Positions 9,306-17,508 of a DNA stretch of 64,000 bases are shown here, piece after piece. Position 1 is the first letter of the stretch. Every line of letters starts with the position of its first letter. Source of the DNA: Streptomyces sp. P3 (GTDB lineage Bacteria; Actinomycetota; Actinomycetes; Streptomycetales; Streptomycetaceae); contig NZ_CP028369.1 of assembly GCF_003032475.1 (NCBI RefSeq), forward strand, positions 1,984,001 through 2,048,000, in the 5' to 3' direction. Made by a program: the position numbers and the translations under genes. Under the pieces are notes generated by a model that was not told the origin of the DNA, did no database searches, and worked only from the letters and a program-made list of their open reading frames with translations.

Positions 9306-9941
9306 GTGAAGATCAAGACCGGCAGAGTGGTGCTCATGACCATGGTCCTGGCGGCGCTGGTGGGGTGCGGGCGCAGCACAACCGAGGGAACAGGGGACTC
9401 GCCGGCTCGGGCTTCAGGTGCGCCGTCGTCGGCGCAGGACGGTCTCCCACCTGAGGATCTGCAGAGCCGATGGTGGACGTGGGCGATGTCGGAACCCGAA
9501 AGCACCAATCCGGTCGCTGACGAGGATGGGAGCGATTGTGAGCGCAACCAGCCGCAGGACGTGTGGTTTCTGGCAGGTACCTTCGGCACTCAGGCCGAGC
9601 GCACTTGCCACGTCCCCGAACGGGTCCCTGTCGCGTTTCCCCTGGTGAACCTGATGGGTGAGCCGGCGGACTGCGCAATCTTCATGAGCAAGGCCAAGGG
9701 GTCCGCAGTCCTGGACGGCAAGAAGGTCGAATCGGAGACGAACCGCGGAGAGCCGATCTCTGTGCAGGGCGTTGCCTTCAACCCCGTCACAGGCACGGAC
9801 GAGCGCCTCACAACCACAGGGTGCGGCCTCTGGGTCCAGTTGCCCCCGCTGAAGCCCGGAAAGCACACACTGACAATTCGTGGTCAGGCCCAGGACTTCG
9901 CCGTTGATGTGGACTACTCCCTGACCGTGGATGCTGCATAG
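9306..9941 (+). CDS. lipoprotein of unknown function
   Basis: 211 residues starting with GTG after a GGGAGGGGAA ribosome site. The N-terminus MKIKTGRVVLMTMVLAALVGCG has a charged start, a hydrophobic core and a lipobox (LVGC, Cys21), so the protein should be lipidated and face outside. The mature part begins with a Ser/Gly-rich linker, then SRWWTWAMSEPESTNP and a domain with four Cys that may form disulfides. I recall similar actinobacterial lipoproteins without assigned function. It is the first gene inside the tRNA-Arg island, alone on its strand. Confidence 0.65.
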   Translation: MKIKTGRVVLMTMVLAALVGCGRSTTEGTGDSPARASGAPSSAQDGLPPEDLQSRWWTWAMSEPESTNPVADEDGSDCERNQPQDVWFLAGTFGTQAERTCHVPERVPVAFPLVNLMGEPADCAIFMSKAKGSAVLDGKKVESETNRGEPISVQGVAFNPVTGTDERLTTTGCGLWVQLPPLKPGKHTLTIRGQAQDFAVDVDYSLTVDAA

Positions 9942-10006
9942 GCGAACGACGTGCAGGGGAACCCGAGTTCGGGGTCACCTCGAGAGCAGGTCATGGTCAG
10001 GAGTCC

Positions 10007-10338
10007 TCAGCCGGCGCCGCCCATGGCTTCGGACAGCTTGCCCAGTGTTGCCCGCACCTCCTCCTCGCTCGCTTCGGCATAGACCTCCATCGTCACGGCG
10101 ATCTGCGAGTGACGGAGGATGCGCTGAGCAACCTTCGGGGTGCACCTTCAGGGCGACGAGCAGCGAGCTGCACGTGTGCCGGGTGTTCCGGAGCGGGATC
10201 ACGCGAAGGTCGGCGCGGCGGGCCCGCAGGGCGAACACGCGGGTGAGGTTCCCGGCTCGATAGGCGTCCCGTACTTCGTGGTGAAGACCAGGCCGCACGT
10301 CTCCTGCCACGGATCACCGGCAGCCTTCCGGTTTCCCG
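10007..10338 (-). pseudogene. tyrosine integrase, C-terminal remnant with two frameshifts
   Basis: Read on the minus strand in three frames it gives a recognisable integrase end: WQETCGLVFTTKYGTPIEP, then after a shift IPLRNTRHTCSSLLVAL (box II Arg-His-x-x), then after a second shift VAQRILRHSQIAVTMEVYAE (catalytic Tyr) and a natural stop at 10007. The N-terminal two thirds are missing; the remnant abuts the truncated TPR gene near 10338. It lies at the tRNA end of the island, the usual place for the integrase. It cannot be functional as it stands. Confidence 0.8.
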
Positions 10339-10340
10339 CC

Positions 10341-10997
10341 AAGGCCATCGACGACCGCCAGTTCATGGCCAACGTCGTTGCCTGCATGAGCTTGCAGGCG
10401 ACCTACCAGGACAAGCCCGCGGACTCCCTGGCACTCGTGACCGCCGCCCAGGACCAGGCCCGCTCAGCCACCGCCACACCCCCGCGCGTCCTGTCGATGC
10501 TCTCCATGCGGGAGGCATTCGCCCACGCCACCCTCGGCAGCCAGACGTCCACTCACCGGGCAATCACGGAAGCGCACAACCAGTTCGAGCAAATTCAGGC
10601 GCACGACCCTGACCCGTCGTGGGTGGCCTACTTCGACGAGCCGAAGCTCATCGTGGACACCGGCATTGCTCACGGTCGTCTGGGCCAGGCCGCGAAGGCC
10701 GAACCGTTGATCGCGGACGCCTTGCGCCGGGAAGCCCACGCCAATCAGCGCGGCCGCGCGTTCCACGCCTTCTGGCTGGCTCGTACGCAGCTGGATCAAG
10801 GCAAGCTCGACCAGGCGTGCCACACCGCCACCCAAGCCCTGGAGCCCGCATCGGCGGTTGCTTCGGAGCGAGTGTCAGGCCACCTCAGGGAGTTCTACGA
10901 CCAGTTGGCCCCGCACAGGCAGGAGCCCGTAGCCCTGGCCTTCGAGGCACGGCTACGGGAGCTCCTGCCACCGGTCAGCGGATCGCTTCATCCATGA
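10341..10997 (+). pseudogene. TPR-type transcriptional regulator, 5'-truncated
   Basis: About 218 residues of TPR-like helices: DSLALVTAAQDQARSAT, MREAFAHATLG, IAHGRLGQAAKAEPLIADAL, RAFHAFWLARTQLDQGKLD, HLREFYDQLAPHRQEP. This matches the C-terminal half of the common streptomycete HTH-plus-TPR regulators of about 400 residues. The helix-turn-helix part is absent and the sequence upstream is integrase remnant, so the gene is a fusion product of deletion. The stop overlaps the stop of the convergent NUDIX gene by 23 bp. An 81-bp second fragment of the same gene is at 17980. Confidence 0.7.
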
Positions 10998-11508
10998 GCA
11001 CGTACAGCAGACCGACGAGGGATCCGCCGCTGACGATCTCGCGGCGGTCGATCATCCCGCGTATCTCGCTGAGCGGGACCCACTCGATGCGGTCGGACTC
11101 GTTCTTCTCCGTGGGCGGACCCTCGTAAGTCGCCCCGTCCGCACGGAAGACGTGGTGCTGCGAGTCGGTGATCCCGTTGGCCGGCTCGGCGTAGATCAGA
11201 GGCTTGATGGGCCCAGGCCGCCAGCCTGTCTCTTCGAGGACTTCGCGGGCCGCCGCCTCCTCAGGAGTCTCCCCCTGCTCGACCAGGCCCATGGGCAACT
11301 CCCAGGCCCAGGAGTCGGTGATGAAACGGTGCCGCCACATCATCAGCACCTCCTGGCGGTCGTTGACCACGGCAGCCACGGCCAGGTGCCGCAGGCGAAC
11401 GACGTGGTACTCCCACCTGCGTCCGTCAGGCTGTTGGACGTCGACCAGACACAGATTCACCCAAGGGTTGGTGTAGATCTGTCGCTCACCGTGGGTCTTC
11501 CACTCCAT
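10975..11508 (-). CDS. NUDIX hydrolase
   Basis: 177 residues. The Nudix box is complete: GLVEQGETPEEAAAREVLEE followed by TGW, with the REVLEETG metal-binding helix. N-terminal strands WVNLCLVDVQQPDG and AAVVNDRQEVLMMWRHRF are typical of ADP-sugar or nucleotide diphosphatase members. It hydrolyses a nucleoside diphosphate linked to another moiety; the exact substrate is not readable. It is convergent with the TPR regulator remnant, an arrangement I recall in other streptomycetes. ATG at 11508 follows a weak AGG. Confidence 0.85.
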   Translation of the reverse strand: MEWKTHGERQIYTNPWVNLCLVDVQQPDGRRWEYHVVRLRHLAVAAVVNDRQEVLMMWRHRFITDSWAWELPMGLVEQGETPEEAAAREVLEETGWRPGPIKPLIYAEPANGITDSQHHVFRADGATYEGPPTEKNESDRIEWVPLSEIRGMIDRREIVSGGSLVGLLYVLMDEAIR

Positions 11509-11680
11509 ACCTGCGGACCCTCTCGACCGGTCTCCAGGATCTCAGATCGCCCCCCGAGGACGGCGCAGGTTCAGCCTCATTTCGCGTCACACTGACGAGG
11601 TGTAGTGCAAGGCTTGCGCCCGTGGGGAGGAGTCGAGTGCCCAGTGACGAAGTCCCGAAGGTGTCGGCCAAGGACACTCA

Positions 11681-11830
11681 TTGAACCCTCAGTTTGGGAA
11701 GCTCGGGTTCTTTGCCAATAATTGCTGCGCTGACCTGCGGCGCAGTGGTTTCGAAGACTGGGACACCTGCGCTGCCAGTCTCCACTGTTCCCCGTGGTTC
11801 CCCGCACGATCTGGCACGCGTATGTCATGC
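11681..11830 (-). repeat. island repeat copy A with 11-bp-spaced sites
   Basis: Copy A of a roughly 140-bp unit seen four times in the island. Landmarks on the plus strand: CCCTCAG.TTGGGAAGCT, CTGACCTGCGG, CTGTTCCCCGTGGTTCCC, then TCTGGCAC at 11810 with a decayed second word 11 bp on. Landmark spacing equals copy B within 1 bp (119 versus 118 from CCCTC to CACGATC). Confidence 0.7.
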
Positions 11831-11833
11831 GGC

Positions 11834-12148
11834 TCACCGTGGCTTTGGTGGCCTAGGGACATCCTTGTCGATCAGCCCGTTGATGAACTCGACTGCGAAC
11901 CGGTGCGATTCGGGTGATACATCTGCGGGTTCGCTGGCGTACCAGCGGAAGGTGCCCAGCTCTCGTTCGGCCGAGTTCAGCCAGTGGGCCAGACGGTGAA
12001 GCTGCCCTCCGCTCAGCCTGATGGCGGCCTGGTGGACCCACTCCTCATCTGGCCCGGCGTAGGTCTCCAGAGCCATGACGGCCAGCTCGACCTGGCCCGG
12101 CTCAAAGACGAACTGGCAGAGGTCGCGGGCGTCGGGAGAAATCGGCAT
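11834..12148 (-). CDS. hypothetical protein, 104 residues
   Basis: Starts MPISPDARDLCQFVFE and reads as a compact globular protein with predicted helices (VELAVMALETYAGPDEEW, HRLAHWLNSAERELGTF) and FAVEFINGLIDKD near the end. Not recognised. The upstream in-frame ATG at 12262 would add 38 Arg/Pro-rich residues and is less likely. It directly precedes repeat copy A on its own strand and sits within the tRNA-Arg island. Codon bias is weaker than in core genes, consistent with transfer. Confidence 0.55.
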   Translation of the reverse strand: MPISPDARDLCQFVFEPGQVELAVMALETYAGPDEEWVHQAAIRLSGGQLHRLAHWLNSAERELGTFRWYASEPADVSPESHRFAVEFINGLIDKDVPRPPKPR

Positions 12149-12444
12149 ACGCCGAGGATGCGGCGTCCAGGGCTGTAGGACAACGAAGAGTTGTCGCCGG
12201 CCGGCGAAACCCGGACTGTGACACGTGACCTCTTCGTCCCGAACTCTCGGCTGGAGGGTCATGGCGGTCGGGTGGGCTGGTCAGCTAGCCACTGAGGGGC
12301 TTTGGCGGTCAGCTCCGGTTGCGGTGGTTGCAGTACTCCGCTGCTGTACAGACCAGATCCGGAGCGCGGCGTGAAGAGCTTTCGGGCGGGTATGTCCTAG
12401 GCACGCAACGTCTGGGCAGAGCCGACCGGGGGAGAGGCTTCGAG

Positions 12445-13002
12445 ATGGCGCTGGTTGACCAAGTCCCCACGCTGCTTGGAGTGGTGGTAGGCGCTGCCAC
12501 CTCCTACCTGGTCACTGTGACCACTGAGCGCTCTCGCTGGCGTCGTCAGCAAGCGGTCAGGTGGGATGAACGCCGCCTGTCTGCGTACACGGACTACGCC
12601 AGGGCCGTGAAGGAGGTTTGCATGATCAGCCTCCGCCTTGCGGCCGGTCGTGGCCTCACTGACTACCCATCGCCATTGGAACCTACGTCAGCGGTCCTCA
12701 GTGAGGCGGCGGCTGCCGAAGACCGGCGCGGTCACCTCTTGGAGAACCTTCGGCTCTTGACCGACACAGATACGATCACGGCCGCGCGCGTCCTCAACCA
12801 CGCTCTTTGGCAGTTGTCCTGGATGGCACACGGCAAGGTCCCGGCCACGCGAGAAAGCTGGGCGCAGGCATGGCATGAGTATCGCGATGCGCGCGACGAA
12901 TATCATCGCTGCGCACGAAAGAGCCTGGGGATCACCGGGAGCGCGGTTGCCCGTGATCAAACCTGGCCGCCACGGTGGATGGTTGCTGGCCGGCAGGAGT
13001 GA
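12445..13002 (+). CDS. membrane-anchored hypothetical protein
   Basis: 185 residues. ATG at 12445 follows GGGGGAGAGG at good distance, which decides it over ATG 12319. One N-terminal hydrophobic segment (VPTLLGVVVGAATSYLVTV) is followed by RSRWRRQQAVRWDERRLSAYTDYARAVKEV and a mostly helical cytoplasmic part. This is a recurrent streptomycete family (single helix, basic SRWRR.Q..RWDERR motif) without known function. It stands alone on the plus strand inside the island. Confidence 0.65.
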   Translation: MALVDQVPTLLGVVVGAATSYLVTVTTERSRWRRQQAVRWDERRLSAYTDYARAVKEVCMISLRLAAGRGLTDYPSPLEPTSAVLSEAAAAEDRRGHLLENLRLLTDTDTITAARVLNHALWQLSWMAHGKVPATRESWAQAWHEYRDARDEYHRCARKSLGITGSAVARDQTWPPRWMVAGRQE

Positions 13003-13386
13003 GTGGCCAAAGGCTTTGAGGTCTGTCCTCATCCTTATCAGGTCGGTCACAGAGGGGCATCAACGTTGGTGATCCGGCCGTGGTCCTCGGGCGATGGTTC
13101 GCCAGGGTTCGTCGCTGATCGCTGCCGTCCGGGGCTGTTGGTGTCAGGCGGTGGTGTCAGCCTCCAGGGGCGCACTTGACAGGTGCGCCCCTCACCCTCT
13201 CATCTGCGGCACGGTCATCCTCCATACCGATCCGGGGCCCGCCTGGGCCTCAGCCGACGACAGTCAGCCACGACGGCGGGCACGCCGCATGTGCCTCGCT
13301 GCATCCCTACCGACCTCAGTCGGGTTACCCGCGACCTTCCAGGGAAAGACCTCGAGTGCATCTCAGCGAGTCGGAGGGGGCTGCTC
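13003..13386. other. intergenic stretch with one strong hairpin
   Basis: No supported gene. It contains a perfect 10-bp inverted repeat AGGGGCGCAC/GTGCGCCCCT at 13166-13192 with a 7-nt loop, a plausible terminator. Words resembling GCCGTCCGGGG..TTG.TGTCA at about 13120-13160 recur at 14440-14475, suggesting further degenerate duplication in the island. Confidence 0.5.
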
Positions 13387-13635
13387 ATGAGCGATACATC
13401 ACGGGCGCGGCACGACAGGACAGAGCCGGAGCCGCCGCCCGGGCGCGGCTCCGATCGCTTCAGCGATGGTCCCCCTGATCCCCTCGCCTCGCTGCTGGCC
13501 AAGGTCAACAAGGGGGAACACATTTCGACCCCCGGAGACAACGCGGGTGCGGAAGACCGTGACCCTCATGACGAGGAATGGCGGGAACATGATCGCCACG
13601 GCCCCTATGCGCAGGGGCGTCGCCGGAAGAACTAA
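13387..13635 (+). CDS. small hydrophilic hypothetical protein
   Basis: 82 residues, highly charged (MSDTSRARHDRTEPEPPPGRG ... EEWREHDRHGPYAQGRRRKN), with LASLLAKVNKGEHIS in the middle as the only apolar patch. A strong ribosome site (GGAGGGGG) lies 7 nt before the ATG, which is the main support. No family is recognised. It is probably intrinsically disordered. Confidence 0.45.
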   Translation: MSDTSRARHDRTEPEPPPGRGSDRFSDGPPDPLASLLAKVNKGEHISTPGDNAGAEDRDPHDEEWREHDRHGPYAQGRRRKN

Positions 13636-13756
13636 CGCCTAGGGCGGAGTCCCCATCTGCGGCAGCGCGAGCGGGAACTTGGCGTGAGGACTACCCGCGG
13701 GCGGGAGCAAGCTCACGCTGCGTTGGGTAAGTACGAGATTCCGCGGCCGTACTGAG

Positions 13757-13912
13757 CTGTCGAGCCCTCAGCTTGGGAAGCTAAGGGCGCTCGCGAGAGG
13801 TTGCCGAGCCGACCTGTGGCGACGCCGTGTCGGAGCCTGAATCGCCGCCCGCCTGCTCCCCGCTGTTCCCCGTGGTTCCCTGCACGATCTGGCACGGGTC
13901 TGGCACGGCCTC
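13757..13912 (-). repeat. island repeat copy B with 11-bp-spaced sites
   Basis: Best-preserved copy. CCCTCAGCTTGGGAAGCT at 13765, GCTGTTCCCCGTGGTTCCC at 13862, then TCTGGCAC at 13888 and again at 13899, exactly 11 bp apart. The minus-strand gene at 13781-14305 reads through it, giving that protein a tail (VPDPCQIVQGTTGNSG) that probably is not native. Confidence 0.75.
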
Positions 13913-14305
13913 GTCCTCAAGCAGTGTGGCAAGTTCTCGTAGGTCGTTCGTGACCATGACTTGGGCGAGGCGCCCGGCGATGGACACGACCTCTGGCCAG
14001 GCAGATGACTGGAGATGCTCCGCGTCGGTGTCGTTGGGCGCCTCGGCTGCCGCAGCGTTGAGCGCGGCACCGAGTTCTCGCATGAGGACGACCTCTTCGT
14101 CACTTCGGAGGCTGATGCCGAGGTACCGCTCTGGCTCGTCGGCGTCGCAGAAGTCGTCGAAGAGTGTGTGGAAGACGTGGTCCAGGTTTTCGAACGCCGA
14201 CGGGTCGAGCCAGACGTCCCGCTGCCATGGTGGATTGGCCAGGGCCAGCACAACGGGTACGACGTGGACTCGGTGGTTCGCTATGAGTCGGGCGGCTTCG
14301 CTCAC
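13781..14305 (-). CDS. hypothetical protein resembling the SCO4402 family, with repeat-encoded tail
   Basis: 174 residues from a GTG start. The N-terminal 130 residues (ALANPPWQRDVWLD, HVFHTLFDDFCDADEPERYLG, EVVLMRELGAALNA, WPEVVSIAGRLAQVM) resemble a small family I know as SCO4402-like, of unknown role, several members of which look like immunity-type proteins. From about residue 135 on the frame runs through repeat copy B, so the original stop was probably lost. No toxin partner is visible next to it. Family assignment is tentative. Confidence 0.55.
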   Translation of the reverse strand: MSEAARLIANHRVHVVPVVLALANPPWQRDVWLDPSAFENLDHVFHTLFDDFCDADEPERYLGISLRSDEEVVLMRELGAALNAAAAEAPNDTDAEHLQSSAWPEVVSIAGRLAQVMVTNDLRELATLLEDEAVPDPCQIVQGTTGNSGEQAGGDSGSDTASPQVGSATSRERP

Positions 14306-14473
14306 GAATACGAGCGTAGTGAGTACGTGCTGATGAGGCGTCGGTGGTCTCGTAGCACCGCTTTAGGAGTTCGATGTCCTCTCACTCTGGATGGGGCCCA
14401 CCTCAGGCACCGGTGCCAAACGTGGGTGCCGAGTGACGCCGCCGTCCGGGGGCGTTGATGTCAACGTTGGATG

Positions 14474-14674
14474 TCAGCGGAAGAGCTCCGGCACGGGGCA
14501 GGGCTCCAAAGGTTCATCCGGCCGGTCGGCCCAGTTCCACCAGACATGCCGACCAGCGCACCTCCACAACGTCCGACAGGTGCGCCGGCCATCGTCCTCT
14601 CGCGCGCACAGGACGAAGCCGCCAGATTTCATGGGCCGGCTGCACTGGAGACAGGTCGGGGTGTCGTCGGTCAT
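14474..14674 (-). CDS. small zinc-ribbon-like protein
   Basis: 66 residues from the ATG at 14674. Pattern: CLQCSRPM near the start, VLC, CRTLWRC, and CPVPELF at the end, so up to five or six Cys in two clusters, likely a zinc knuckle. Trp-rich centre (RHVWWNWADRPDEPL). I recall very similar short conserved proteins in other streptomycetes, function unknown. The first Cys pair and GRRTCR suggest metal binding only; nucleic-acid binding is a guess. Confidence 0.6.
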   Translation of the reverse strand: MTDDTPTCLQCSRPMKSGGFVLCAREDDGRRTCRTLWRCAGRHVWWNWADRPDEPLEPCPVPELFR

Positions 14675-14884
14675 TCCGCGCACCTTAACGGAGCGACCCC
14701 TTCGTCCCGAAGCAACTTGGGTGGGGGCGCTGCCTTGAGCTGGTGTCCGTCTCACCTGCGCTGATGGTCCGTGGATGTGCGTGGGCGTCCGCTGTTGTTC
14801 GTCGGCGTTGTCACGCAGTCAGACACTCACCCCGTGCACGTCGGGCTACAAGTCCGCGGCTCGTTGGGACTGCAAGTGACTGGC

Positions 14885-15241
14885 CTACACAGCCTTGATC
14901 TGTTCCCCTTGCGCGGCAGTGATGGCGCCAGCTTCCAGCGCCACGGCGACGATATCCGTCGCGACCGCCGCCTTCATGGCGGTAACGGCATCGTTCATGC
15001 GGTCGGAGTTTCGCGGTGCTCCGACATGCCCAGGCTCCAGGTCACCTGGGAGGAAGTTCGCCACCTCGCCGTCGTGGCCCTCGAATGCGGCCTTGTCCAT
15101 CCGCACGTGAACGCGTTTGGTGCCTATGGTGACAACGGTCCCGTGTGACCCATGGTGGTAGAAGGGCCTGTCGCTTGGCACTCTTACCGTGACCTTGTCT
15201 CCGACTTTGAAGCTGCTCAGGGTCCTTCCACTGCCGAGCAC
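14885..15241 (-). CDS. hypothetical protein with SH3/KOW-like N-terminus
   Basis: 118 residues from GTG 15241. FKVGDKVTVRVPSD, HGTVVTIGTKRVHVRMD reads as a small beta-barrel (KOW or SH3-like) as in proteins that clamp RNA or DNA; the second half is a pair of helices (MNDAVTAMKAAVATDIVAVALEAGAITAAQGEQIKAV). No named family. The start is uncertain. Island location and weaker codon bias suggest transfer. Confidence 0.5.
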   Translation of the reverse strand: MLGSGRTLSSFKVGDKVTVRVPSDRPFYHHGSHGTVVTIGTKRVHVRMDKAAFEGHDGEVANFLPGDLEPGHVGAPRNSDRMNDAVTAMKAAVATDIVAVALEAGAITAAQGEQIKAV

Positions 15242-15662
15242 GCGAGCCCCTCTTGGACATGCCGATCAAGAGGCACTTCATAACGCCCCTCTGCCCTATT
15301 TGCACACCTGGCTCTGACGCTGCGTGGACAAGACGGAGGGCAGTCGATGTCGCCGGAACATCGAGGAACGCTCAGCCGGCACCGGCGCGGAGCGGACCTC
15401 GACGATTCAGGCGCCTCGATTCACCTCGACAGGTCCGCCGGATTCCCGGCCATGAACGAGGAACGGAAGCACCGCTTTAGGAGCGCGGTTGGGCGATCAT
15501 GGCTATTACCTGCGGATTCTCTGCCTTGCGCGACTGCTGGGCGGGTGCGCCTTGCGTACCCTGATTCCCCGCTGTTCCCGGCTCGTTCTGGCATGAGAGT
15601 GGCACGGCCCGGAGACCGTGCCACGAATCCTCGATGCGGTATTTCGCTGTACTGCTCAGCGC
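15242..15662. other. gene-poor stretch holding repeat copy C
   Basis: No open frame here has a ribosome site and protein-like composition. It contains island repeat copy C (15478-15610); the remainder looks like decayed sequence. Confidence 0.45.
15478..15610 (-). repeat. island repeat copy C with 11-bp-spaced sites
   Basis: GCGGTTGGGCGATCA at the left edge (shared with copy D), ACCTGCGG, GCTGTTCCC at 15571 and TCTGGCAT at 15587 followed by AGTGGCAC at 15598, again 11 bp apart. A gap of 10 bp between GTTCCC and the paired words distinguishes it from copy B. Confidence 0.6.
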
Positions 15663-15890
15663 CTACGGTTCGAGCCCTCCCCCGGTTCGGCGCCGGTACT
15701 TCCACGCGCGAAGCTCAAGCCAGGCGACCCAGCCTACGGACAATGTGATCGCAGTTGCGATCGCCTGCCTCCAAGTCTCCGGGACCCACTTGTGTGCCGC
15801 GACCGCCATGAGGCCGAACCATGCGCTCATCAGGAGGTACTCCCGAAGACGGGTCCGCAGGCGGGCGTCTGGCCGTGCCAGGTGCACCAT
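15663..15890 (-). CDS. small membrane protein
   Basis: 75 residues. ATG at 15890 is preceded by GAGAGGGGG, which decides it over the upstream start. Two hydrophobic helices (LLMSAWFGLMAVAAHKWV and AIATAITLSVGWVAWLEL) with basic ends (RLRTRLREY, WKYRRRTGG), so probably a hairpin in the membrane. Unknown function. It lies between repeat copies C and D, on the strand that precedes copy C. Confidence 0.5.
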   Translation of the reverse strand: MVHLARPDARLRTRLREYLLMSAWFGLMAVAAHKWVPETWRQAIATAITLSVGWVAWLELRAWKYRRRTGGGLEP

Positions 15891-15933
15891 GAAGATCCCC
15901 CTCTCTAAAACCGGAGGGTACAACGCGGCCAGA

Positions 15934-16100
15934 GGCGCGGTTGGCCAATCACGTAGCCAGTTTGGAAGATCGCGTACGCGGATGCGCGCTGACCTGGCGA
16001 GACGCTGACCTGCGCGCTTCTGGGACGTTCACCGTCGTTCCCCGGTGTTTCCCGCCGGTCGCCGCTGGGTCGGGCACGCAAGGGGCACGTCTTGGTCAAC
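15934..16100 (-). repeat. island repeat copy D with 11-bp-spaced sites
   Basis: GCGGTTGGCCAATCA at the left edge as in copy C, two GCTGACCTG words, GTCGTTCCCCGGTGTTTCCC, then TCGGGCAC at 16070 and AGGGGCAC at 16081, 11 bp apart. Confidence 0.6.
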
Positions 16101-16197
16101 TTCCATGCCACGCAGTCGCTGTGGTTGCCTTTCCGCCACCGGACTTGGTGGCCGCACTGCTGTTCAGGGCGTGTACGTGTCAGACACAATCGTACGC

Positions 16198-16884
16198 ATG
16201 TCGACATCGGACTCACCGTTCCCACTCCGGGCCGCGCAGCCTGCCTCCGCTGACCGTGTCTTCCGATCGCCCGCCGGCATTGCCACAGGAGCAGTGCTCC
16301 TTGTCGTCGTCCTGGGGCTCGGCCTCAGCGCGGTCGTCAGCACCGAGGGTGGTATGCCCTGGAAAGCCCTGGCGGGGATGCTGCTGGTGATTCCGCTGCT
16401 GATCGCCTTGACTCTGCGGCCCGCGATCTTCGCCAACGACCACCGGCTGCGTATCCGCAACCCCTTCCGCACCGTTACGCTGCCCTGGGGCGCCGTCTCC
16501 GGTTTGCGGGCTGGTCACTCCAATGAGGTCTTCGACCAGATCGGCACCAAATACCAGTTGTGGGCCATCCCGGTCTCTGCGCGCGGCCTGAAGCGAGCCA
16601 GCCGCGAGCGGGTCAGGCTGGCCGAGTCCTCGCTGAATCCGGGTGGCCCCATCCTGGACCGCCGCGGGCTCTTCGATGCGGGACCGCCCGACCGGCCGAG
16701 CGCCGAGGCAGAACGTCTGCGGCCGAGGTCCGACAGAACCATGGAGAGCCTGCGTGCGCTCCATGAGGCAGGTGCCATGACCAAGGAGGGCCAGGGTCAA
16801 CCGGAGGTTCGCTGGGCGTACGAGATCCTCGGCCCGGCGGCGGCGGGCCTGATGCTGCTGGTGGTCCTGCTCGCTGTGACCTGA
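16198..16884 (+). CDS. PH-domain membrane protein
   Basis: 228 residues. Two N-terminal hydrophobic segments (IATGAVLLVVVLGLGLSAVV and GMLLVIPLLIALTLRPAIF) are followed by a bacterial PH-like domain: DHRLRIRNPFRTVTLPWGAVSGLRAG, EVFDQIGTKYQLWAIPVS. A third hydrophobic segment ends the protein (AAAGLMLLVVLLAVT). The domain presumably binds something at the inner membrane face; the ligand is unknown. ATG 16198 has no clear ribosome site but CACAAT ends 9 bases upstream, so translation may be leaderless or nearly so. Confidence 0.75.
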   Translation: MSTSDSPFPLRAAQPASADRVFRSPAGIATGAVLLVVVLGLGLSAVVSTEGGMPWKALAGMLLVIPLLIALTLRPAIFANDHRLRIRNPFRTVTLPWGAVSGLRAGHSNEVFDQIGTKYQLWAIPVSARGLKRASRERVRLAESSLNPGGPILDRRGLFDAGPPDRPSAEAERLRPRSDRTMESLRALHEAGAMTKEGQGQPEVRWAYEILGPAAAGLMLLVVLLAVT

Positions 16885-17508
16885 CCCGAGATTCTCGGCG
16901 ACTGTCATGAGCCTCAAGCGATTGCACCGTCCTCAACCCACCACTCACCCCAGCTCCCATCCCGTCTGCCGTCGACCCACACACCGTGGAGCGGGCGCGG
17001 TTCCTGGCGTCCAGGTGGAGCGCGCCACTGTACGAACGACCTGGAGGCCCTGGGCCGCGACTGCTCGGCTCTGCCTGGGTCGATGGCAGGCGGGATGGGA
17101 GCCTCCAGCGCACGCTCTCCACGGGCCGGCACCCGCTGACGGTGCCCCCGCCATCTCGGAGCCTGAGCACCGGAGGCACTGCTGTGACGTGCTGCCGCCC
17201 TGTGGTGATCACCCCATGACCCCCGGACCTACCCGCTGTGGGCGCGCGTCGGCGCAGCGCGGGCGGAGCGGGCCGAAGGCAGGAGCGTCGCCCGCGGCGG
17301 AGCGGAGCGCAGCCGGGGCTTGAACCCGTGAAGAGGGTTGTAACTCAGTTGGCCAGGCAGAACACGTGCGCTTCACGGTTGCTGGCCCGCAGAGTGTCAT
17401 GTTGGCCGCGCCGTTGCAGATTTGACGGTAGCTCTGACGGCAACGACGGCACACGGAGGCGCGTGCTCGCCGCCCCTGGGCGAGCGGCTCACAACGTACT
17501 GCCCGATC
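16885..17508. other. gene-free right end of the tRNA-Arg island
   Basis: No supported gene. It contains the large imperfect palindrome at 16954-17101, a GC-rich segment near 17220-17320, and a stretch at 17329-17375 (GTTGTAACTCAGTTGGCC) faintly like a tRNA 5' end but without a foldable cloverleaf. It ends at the second att copy. Confidence 0.5.
16954..17101. repeat. 148-bp imperfect inverted repeat
   Basis: The left arm from 16954 (CTCCCATCCCGTCTGCC...) pairs with the right arm ending 17101 (...GGCAGGCGGGATGGGAG) with two mismatches over about 26 bp. Pairing resumes inside, with TCCAGGT facing ACCTGGA and GCGCGG facing CCGCGA. The centre is near 17028. As RNA it would form one long hairpin; as DNA it could be a small non-autonomous element. 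Confidence 0.6.

Noticed and set aside
11577..11837. Minus-strand frame of 86 residues over repeat copy A
   Set aside because: It reads entirely through the repeat and decayed DNA and lacks a ribosome site; the matching tail in copy B shows the peptide comes from the repeat.
13094..13390. Plus-strand frame of about 98 residues before the small gene at 13387
   Set aside because: Overlaps a strong hairpin, poor codon bias and no ribosome site.
13781..14305. Toxin-antitoxin or immunity system
   Set aside because: The family resemblance is weak and no toxin-like gene lies next to it.
17329..17400. Possible tRNA gene starting GTTGTAACTCAGTTGGCC
   Set aside because: No acceptor stem or T-arm can be paired; at most a decayed fragment.
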